The position numbers and the translations under genes were made by a program. Below are positions 12,092-21,309 of a stretch of DNA of 64,000 bases, one piece after another. Within the stretch, counting starts at the first letter, position 1; every line of letters starts with the position of its first letter. The notes beneath the pieces are model-generated. The model ran no database searches, had not been told where the DNA came from, and was given only the letters and a program-made list of their open reading frames with translations. This stretch comes from Eunapius fragilis. Its lineage: Eukaryota; Porifera; Demospongiae; Spongillida; Spongillidae. The stretch covers positions 5,509,490-5,573,489 of the forward strand of contig OY811975.1 in the NCBI GenBank assembly GCA_963681505.1, in the 5' to 3' direction.

Positions 12092-13123
12092 CACAGATTG
12101 CCTATTAGGTCTGACATACATGTATGATGTGGTACTTGTAATCATAATGCTTTTGTCCATTTGGTCCATTCATGGGCTTTATTAATGGCATGTGAGGAAT
12201 AAGTTATATTTTATAAAGAGCTTTCAACTACCCAAGTAGCAGTTCATAAAGCATTAAAGTTACACAGTGTACAACCAACCCGTGGTTGTCATACCCCAAA
12301 TTTAAAAAGGATGCTTTAAAAACAAACTGAAATAGACAAAGACTGTCTAGATAATGTCCTTTTAGTGTGCAATAAATTGGCACTTTCAAAATGAAGATGT
12401 AATGTGAAGTACAAAAATGTGACAATCAGCCCACTGGCATGGTGTGTTTATTTGAATCCATTGTGATCAACATTAGGTGGGCACCCTTTGGGATTACTCG
12501 CCTGGCAAGGTCACATAACCATAACCAGTGTCATGGTTCAGTTTGCAGGTCGATACGATGGCGACCAGTGTCGCACATTGGCCCCTGGTAATTATATAAG
12601 GAGCTAGTGCTCTTTTAAACTCGACCGTGGTAGTGTCTGCCTGCCCTCAAAATGGGCCAAACACACTGTTGACCTGAGCTGCAGGATAATAAGCATACTA
12701 AGCTCTCAGTTGCTAGATGTTGGCTTTAGTGTATACACTGCCGAGCAGGGGTTTCCGCACTAAATAGGATACGTGCATGTACATTAACTGGTTTGCACTG
12801 CATGAAAGCAATTGACCAATTGTGCAATTGTACAGATGTCAAAGGTTGTCTAGCTTTGACTTATAAACGATTATAAAGAAGGGTTATTATGACATGGAGT
12901 CTGTAAGCTGGTAGGATTCATTCCTCCCAACTTCTCGTTATCCTTGCCCCCTCCTCCCCCTTCCTCTCTGCCTCTTTGCCCCTCCTTTTTCTCTGTCCTT
13001 TGCCTCTCCCCTCCCCTCCCCTCTGCCGAATATATTTACTCCTTGGTATTAAACTTTATCTATGCAGTCTATATAAAGCATTCATGCATGCTGCATGCTT
13101 GTTCCAGTCTTTAGCACATGCAG
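12092..13123. other. No gene recognised; polypyrimidine tract
   Basis: This stretch holds short frames only, plus a C/T-rich tract at about 12,940-13,027 (CCCTCCTCCCCC, CTCCCCTCCCC). The RBR-A gene ends just to the right on the minus strand, so its 3' untranslated region probably lies here. Confidence 0.5.
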
Positions 13124-14189
13124 CTATCTTTTGAGCACTTGCACAGGAGCCATTGCACACTCTGTAGAATATTTACCACAGTGCCATTTTCCATCAGTTT
13201 TCAGACGTAAGCACACAAAACAGAACTCTTGCTTGCATGTGGGGCACTGCATGTGCTTGCACTTGTCGATGTGCTCAATAAGGGCGAAACACTTCGGGCA
13301 TGCTCTAATAGAAGGACATTTCATTTCGCAAATGGAAGTCTTCTTCAATGGTGCTGAAGCAAGCAGCTGGTTGATGGCCTCCATGCTACACTTGTGACCA
13401 GATACCCAGGAGGATGAGCACTGCCAACAGAAATCATAGACACCCTTTTTAGTGGGGGTGCATTGGGCACATCGTACAATTTTATCAGTGGGATTGACCC
13501 GCACACAAAATGAGCCGCATCCTGGGCACTGGCGAACAGTAGTGCCATAATTTATAAAATTCAGAGATATGGTTTTATTAACCAGGTTCATTTCTGTGGT
13601 AGTGAGGCCACACTTGCTGATGTAAGAGGTAGGCCATTCCTTATCGCACCCATTCATGTAGCAACGCACCTCCAACTTGTGATTATCCACGACCTCGCTC
13701 TTACAGTAATCAGCAAGACCATCTGGGTGAATGGCGTGTCCACAAGGCATGACAACGCATTCTGGGGTGGGGAAATCCATGAATGTTGCTATGCATGGCC
13801 CTTTGCTTGTTGGAATAGTTGGGTCTATTTTTCGTGTCATTGAAGCGCTACCTCCACGGAGTGAAAGATGGACGTCAATAGTTGATCCATGTCCAAGTGT
13901 GGGGTAATCCTTGAGGTATTTGTCACTGTCCAAATCTCTCCCTCCGTAATGGATCTGATACTCATTTGACCTGATTGCCTGTGTTATCACCTGCCTTAAG
14001 TAGCTCACGGGTATCTCCTATATACATGCAAGTATAATGGTACACATAAGGAAGTTACAACAAAGAGCTATTACACACAACAGTGCCACAGTTAATATGA
14101 CTTCATACCTCTGAATATTCCTCTTCCAGTCCAACTATGATTGTGCTTGACCCACAATTGATAAAAAGTGCCCAATCCTTGCCAGTCAT
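13124..14189 (-). CDS. Ubl-RBR E3 ubiquitin ligase-like protein, copy A (complete)
   Basis: Two exons are predicted: 14,109-14,189 and 13,124-14,017, joined in phase 0 over a 91-base intron (donor GAG|GTATGA, acceptor ATATAG|GAG), giving 324 residues. Residues 1-83 form a ubiquitin-like domain with YGGRDLDSDKYLKDYPTLGH in the position of ubiquitin's GKQLEDGRTLSDY, ending in LSLRGG. A RING1-like Cys/His set follows (C102, C114, C119-G-H121, H124, C132, C146, C151). The BRcat has CPGCGSFC (191-198), C210, C213, C224, C227, H235 and C237. The Rcat has CPKCFALIEHIDKCKHMQCP, with C280 at the position of the catalytic cysteine. RBR ligases pass ubiquitin from an E2 to this cysteine and then to substrate; that activity is inferred. 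The start at 14,189 is chosen because the second exon lacks an ATG at its head (GTG in this copy) and the first exon completes the Ubl fold. It is divergently paired with the Ubl gene at 14,705. Confidence 0.85.
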
Positions 14190-14704
14190 GTCTATCTATT
14201 CACTATTAAAGAAAGGAAAAAAGGGTAAACAACGATGTGGTTTAATGATTGTTGGCCTGTGGGCGGAGGAACGTGAAAGAAGTGTTGATGCTAGAATACA
14301 ATGACGTGGTACGTACTAGCTTCCAGGCCTGGCTACTGAACGTCGCAATGCGTATGAATTGCTTTGGTTATCAAGCTTTTATGAATATAACAATACTGTC
14401 AGAAAACGTTTGGAACTAACATATGGTCCAGAAATCTTTAGAAAACGCGGTATATATAGGCGATTCGTCTTCAACGTACCTCTGGTAAGTCCGTAGTATA
14501 CCCAACGGGTACAAATTGTACGAATCACGTGAAGCGCTGCCTTAAACCTTCTATGGAAATAATGCCCGGGTATTTCCATGGGAAACTCCCCACCCAGATA
14601 TAGATAATATAAGGCCGCGGTTGCAGTTACTAACAATAGTTATATATACAGTTACATGTCTACTAGTTAAATTCCAAGTTGAAACCATCGAGCAGGACAT
14701 CATT
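14190..14704. promoter_or_regulatory. Bidirectional promoter between RBR-A and Ubl-A
   Basis: This 515-base gap separates two divergent start codons. It contains a CACGTG E-box at 14,526-14,531 and a TATA-like TTATATATAC at about 14,639, some 60 bases before the Ubl start. Both are kept in copy B (CACGTG at 29,263-29,268, TTATATAC at about 29,600). It has no convincing coding content. Confidence 0.5.
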
Positions 14705-17700
14705 ATGAGCACAGATAACGAATGGAACATCATTGCTAACCTGGGAAATAAGACGCGAATCATCAACTTCCAGGATCCTCCTGCAGTTAGTTGAATCCCC
14801 ACTGCCTATACTAATCATTGTACATGTCTGTGCGGTCAGGGTGGGATTGTATAGATGCGTAGTGAGCGGCATCTAGCCTTTTAGGTAGGTGTGTGCTTGT
14901 CGATCAGGTCACAGGTGTGCGCATTTATTCGGTTGCACGTAGATATGTGTGTGTGTGTGTGTGGGTGGGGGGGGGGGGGGTTGTGTGCGCGCGCGCGCTG
15001 TGGCTTCAGTTAGGCTTGCTGTAGTCTCGCAAGCCAGACGCGTGTACATGTAGGCCTACTTCGACACGCAAAGTGGAGTGGGGACGGGAAAACAACTTAA
15101 CACTGCAAATTGTTTCCCTTGTCGATGCATTTATAATATTCTATTATCTATGGTCGAACGAAGTGCATCTGGCTTGCGAGAGAATAAGGTTTGCTGCATC
15201 TCTCTATGGCATGTCATTCTCATTAGGCCATTCAAAATTGATGAGTTGTTTCTCGATCGAAATTTTTTACTTCGTCAAAGAATTTGGATAATTAGATCAC
15301 TGGACGAAATAGCATTGTTACCAAGTAGTCTCGCAAGCCAGACGTACTTCGACGTACTGTAGGGCCAAAAATTTTCGGATGGCAAATATTTTCGGATATT
15401 CGCATATTCAAATTGCGCTAAAAAATATCAGAATCCCAGCATTCGAAAATAGTTTCGCGTCCACTTTAATTCGATTTCTACCGCTTTTGTGAAGCTGCAT
15501 ATTACATCGTACATACACATCCTAAAATATCTTATAGCTTATTACGGTACTAAACTACCATTACGCAAAAATTGTATACGGTACTTCTGAAATGCGAAAC
15601 TATTTGCCATGCGAAAATTTTTGGCCCTACAGTACCATACCATGACGTGGACTGGGGACTAGCACGACTGGTACTACTCGTGCTAGTCCCCAGTCCACGT
15701 CATAGTACGGTGCGTCGAAGTACGTGAGGCTTGCGAGACTAGTAGTCGTAGCAGTTTATAAAGGTGGGGCAGTTATTACTGAACATTTTATCGGAGTTGC
15801 CTAATGAATAGATTATCCTGATTATGTTCAATGAACTTAATCAGAGATAATCTATGTATTAGCTAGGCCACTCTGCAAACTTAATCAGAGATAATAGATA
15901 TATTAGGCCACTCCGATAAAATGTTTAGTTTCTAGTTGAATGTCTTCTTCGAAAGTGATTCGGGCTGGCTGGCTATTATTAGTGTTATTTATATGGGAAC
16001 CTTGCAGCGAAACAGTATTTTTTTAAAACTTGATAAGTCCTCTACAACTTCTTTCTTATGCACTGGAAATTATAGTCATCGCATCATGGAGTTATAGAGT
16101 GCATATATAGACTGTGACCAGAATTTTTATTTAAATTCCACGCATCAACTCTGATGCTCGTTCAGAGGAAAATTTTGTAATATTGCATTAGCACTAGGTC
16201 CATTTTCACTGCAACGATCAATACACATATACACTCAAAGCACTCTAATCAACTGCATGTTTAATAATATACAGCTGTCTAATTAAGATCCAGATGCAGA
16301 TGGCGATTGCAGACTAGTGAATTGAATTTTGTTTCTAAATAACACACCATACGTACGTCGTATCATAGTATCTGCCACTCGAACAGTCTGATCCAATCTG
16401 TTCAGTCTCTAAATTAACGCACACATTTAGCAACATACCCTTTTTTAAACAATGGATACTAATGCTGAGAAATAATGGTTTGCATACCACCATTGATACC
16501 AAACTCGCACCTTCAGAGCTATGCATGCTCCAGCTTATGTATTTGTGTGCAATTACTCAGTGGTGATTTATCAATAAATTAAATTAAAAGTAATAGCAGC
16601 AGCAGCATTCATGTTTTCCTTTTCAATGTTGGGCTTAGCTATTATCACTAGTCAATATCCCAATCTTTGCTACCTGTGTTTCAGTAAAGGTCATTTCTAT
16701 TGATGGGTTGCTTGATTCTCCAATGACCCAAAAGTTACTGTCCATGAAAATAGAGAGAACAAACAGTTTCAGTTGCTGTTTGATGCTTCCTCTATTCCAA
16801 ACAGGGCTCGGCTAATGTCTGCTTTATTAAACCTTGCAGCTTCTTGGTTATCAGTTATACCATCCCCTGGTCTTAACTTCCACCTTGACAAGGCTAAATT
16901 CCAGACAGTCTTAAAATGGTGGCTAGGTATTGACATGTTTGGTGGTAGTGGTGCCCATCTTGTTCAACCCAGTCATTAGATCCTTTAGGTCACCATGCCC
17001 TAACATGTTGATATAAAGTGGACACCACAACCAACTCAGAAAATACCTTTTTTGAATCCTGCAGACCGGCTGGTGTTGGTGGACAAATGGAGGTAGGAAA
17101 TGGTTTGGGGCACGATGAACGATGCACCAACCAGCTGATGCTCTAGTGCCAAATTAGGATCTGGAAAAACCTGCGGCTTTTGATTTCACTGTTGCATCAC
17201 CGCTTAATCAAAGTATCCTCACTGAAGTGAGTGTGACAGCGGGATCATCAGCCCGGGTTTCTCAATAAAGGAAACATGCCTCCAATGATGTTAAGTGCTC
17301 AGAGCTAGGTTGGTCATGCATACCATTGGCTGTTGAGACTTACAGCTGAAGTTCGCCTTCATCTTTCATGACTGGCTGCTAGACTAAATTGCTCCAAATC
17401 TCACACCACCTGAACTCTGTATGGTAGGCTCAACTTGGTCCAAGTCAGAGCAAATGCAAGGGCACTATTCCGACCAAGCATATGGCATCGTCTCTGACAT
17501 CCCAGCTTAGCGTTGGGTTGACATTCAGCTGTTCCATTATGTGTATTTTGTGTGTGCTCATTTACTCATTAGTTAAAAAAATAGTCCGATGCAAGAGCCA
17601 TTCTATCTAGGTCCGATCTTGTCCTAGATCGGGCGGTTGACCGAGAATGATCTAGGTTCTTTGTACCATGTTTGTAATATGTTATGACGAACGATAGTTT

Positions 17701-20700
17701 AAAAATAATAATGATAAGGATAAATGAACATGCACATTATACAGTTAAGTCCTATATACATTCTAATCAATTATTCTTGAGTGCAATAGCAGTCATTGTG
17801 CGTTGCAATTGGCTCGCATCAAAGTAAGACTAAGCCTAAGGCGTTGTGGCCTAGAGGGTTTAAAGCATGGGATGGACAGAAAGGGCAAAAAGAGATTGTC
17901 AGAACAGCAATGCCCAACCACCACTTTACAGCAGCCTGGAACTCAGCTGGGTCAACATGGAGATTGAGCCCAACAGTCGTGCTTTGTTACTCAAGTAATT
18001 CCCTAGATGATGGTCTTCAATTTCAACAGATAGGGATTTCTGGTACTGCACAACCTTTAGGTGATCCAATACTAATGCGTCATCAGGGGAGACAAGTTCA
18101 TTAAATTGTTTGGCAGATGCTACTAGGTGCTTGCAAGATGAGTTACTGGAAGCATTCAAGGATGAAATGTAGGCAGCTGATGAATGTTTAGCCAGACTAC
18201 GGAACCCAAGGCTCCCTCTGCATAGACTGAGTTGGGCTTGTTGCCATGCAACATTAAGTGAGTCTATGGCAGTGCATTCTGAAAAACAGCGACGGACATC
18301 CTCATCAAAGAATTGCAATGCCTCACCATTAAAAGGCTGGGGGGATTGATCCAGCAAGGTGTGCCAACTTGTAAAAGCCACTACACTACCGAAGTAAGAG
18401 GAGAGCCACCTGAGGATCAACTGTATCTGCATTTACCAACTGCTAAAGCAATTTGGAAGCAATCGCTTGTTTTTGTGCAACAAACATGAATCTCCAATTG
18501 GAGCCCCAAGAATCTCGAAGTTCAGAACACTGGACTTTTTCATAAGAGATGAAAATCAGTGAGCTGAGGTCACCCAAGCATAACAATTCACACTTTAACT
18601 TCATTCACAAAATGACCAGCTCTTGGATGATGGAAAGGACTCTTAAATAAATAATAATCAGATTAATAATTGGCCATGTCAGTGTAGTCTTCCTCACCGT
18701 CACGTTAGATAAAATAAAATAATAATAACTCCTTTCCCATCCTACTAAAAAACAACTGTCTTCCAAGCTTCATGACTATCTGTTTAACCAATGGCTGAAC
18801 CTGTTTCCATTAGCAGACAGGGTCAATCTATTATCCATATCATCACCTCGTGCTTCAGCTTGGCTGTAACCCCACCTGAGACCTTTGGACTTCACCTGGC
18901 TTCACCAGCCCTCTTCTTCAGGACCTTCCTCCACCTCACACCAAGCCTCTTCTTCACGACCTTCCTCCTACTCCTCACACCAGGCTTCTTCAGGACTTTC
19001 AACCATCAGGAAGCAATGCATCGTTGAAGGTTGCCTTGCATATATAGCTTCATCCATGTGGCACAACCACATGACCCTCCATGCCAAAGGTGCCCTCCCT
19101 GGGATTGTACTATCAAAGTGGCTGAGTGAGCACAATATGTTTGTTTGCCCTAGCTGCTCCCAGCTGGTTGCAAACTCCCGACATGCTTCTCACCTGCACC
19201 AATGCTCCCAAAGGTGCATTACTCTGATCTCCCTACAGCAGCCTGTTTGGTTCAGATGCTAGTCAAGACCTTCCTACATTTGACCAGGTGGGCCAATGGA
19301 ACCACCCTACTTTGCGCTACATTCCAGCTAAAACCAGGCCACCATTTGAACCCTCTCATCATCCTTAAGAGATATAACATGCTTCCGGAGTGTGAGTGTG
19401 TTCTCCCTCCTTGAGGCCTAAAGGAATCACAAACCACACACATCAATAGAGTCTCCAGTGGTGGATCCAGGAAATATAGCCGGGGGTTCACACGAATGCA
19501 TTAAATAACCAGCGATTACCAGCTAGGGAGTATGAGGGAGTGCTGTAAGGTCTCTGAGCAGGGTCTGGGGCTCTGCCCCAGACGTTTTGCTAGTTGTCAA
19601 TATTGCTCTCAAAATCATAAATTTGGAATGGAATTTTATTGTATACTTTATTTTGCATGTTTCAATACTACCTTTTCATATCAGGCAGCATGGCTACGAA
19701 TTTCATATGCACAATCCATGAGTGATTAAGTAATAAGATACATAGTTTATCTTAATTAATCTCAAGCGGATAAGATATCATTAGTCTGGGACATTTCATT
19801 GCAAACATATATTGATCAATATCCATGATAATTATATGAATCATCATCAAGGATACACTAATAGACCTATCACATTCACAGCTAGTGATTTGCACGATAT
19901 ATACATATGATCCTACGTAGCACATGATGACATGAATGTTGGGTAAAATGCTCACATTTGTCATCTTTAATGTTCACTACTGTTTCAGTACATTGAAACG
20001 TGGGTCAAAAAGACTTACGCCCAGAAATATTGAAATGGCCGCGTGTGCTTAGCAATGAACTATTGCAATCGAACAACATTGGAATGTGCGCTACTCTTTT
20101 TGAACACAACACTTGGTAGTATATTTTGACGCTGTTTTATGGTTATAAAACTTGTACTCTATCCGACGCCACAAGTATCATGATCGTAGCTTAAGCCACT
20201 CGAACACTATGCGACTTAAAACATATACACTTTTAGTGGTACGTCATTACTCATTGGGTTGTGTAAGTTTTCTGGCTCCAACGGCGCATAGCTTTGTATT
20301 GTACATGGAATGAACTTGATAATTTTTTTGTTTTCGAAGCGGCTCTGTTATAAGTTTTAAAGTTAACAGTTCGTGCACGAGACCTAGCAACTAGGTCAAA
20401 ACGATTGATCACTACAATACTACATTATAGTTGTGCACGGAATGTTTTACACAACAGACACTGGCATTGTAGAAAATGAAAGATTCTAATGTCCATGCAT
20501 GCTTGACATGGTCTCACATACTAGCCCTGACCCCATGTACAACCAGCTCTACCCCCACCACCCAACCCTGTCCCCATTCACAACCAGCCCTGTTCCCATG
20601 CACAACCAGCCCTGTTCCCGTGCACAACAGCCCTGTTCCCGTGCACAACCAGCCCTGTTCCCGTGCACAACCAGCCCTACCCTCAGAACCAATCCTGGGC

Positions 20701-21256
20701 CCATGCACAACCATGCAGCCCTGACTGACCCCATGCACGTACGGCTCCACAACCATCCCTGGCCCCACAACCAGCTCTGGTCCCACAACCAGCTCTGGCA
20801 CCACAACCAGCTCTGGCTCCACAACCAGTCCTGGCTCCACAACCAGCACTGGCCCCACAACCAGCTCTGGCTCCACAACCAGCCCTGGCTCCACAACCAG
20901 CTCACAACCAGCCCTGGCTCCACAACCAGCTCTGGCTCCACAACCAGCCCTGGCTCCACAACCAGCTCACAACCAGCCCTGGCTCCACAACCAGCTCTGG
21001 CTCCACAATCAGCTCTGGCTCCACAACCAGCTCTGGCTCCACAACCAGCCCTGGCTCCACAACCAGCCCTGGCCCCACAACCAACCCTGGCTCCACAACT
21101 AGCTCTGGGTCCTCAACCAGATGCACGCAATCATGCAGCTAGCTCCATGCACAACCAGCTAGCTCTCAGTGGCTCCAAGACCATTTCTTAAAGATGATTT
21201 ATTTAACGAATAATTGTGTTTTTCCCCTGTATTCCTGTGCATGCATATAGCTGTGA

Positions 21257-21309
<53 letters not shown>

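Noticed and set aside
20499-21191. 230-codon frame and its minus-strand partners
   Set aside because: Generated by an 18-bp minisatellite whose unit is a multiple of three; it lies inside a mobile element.
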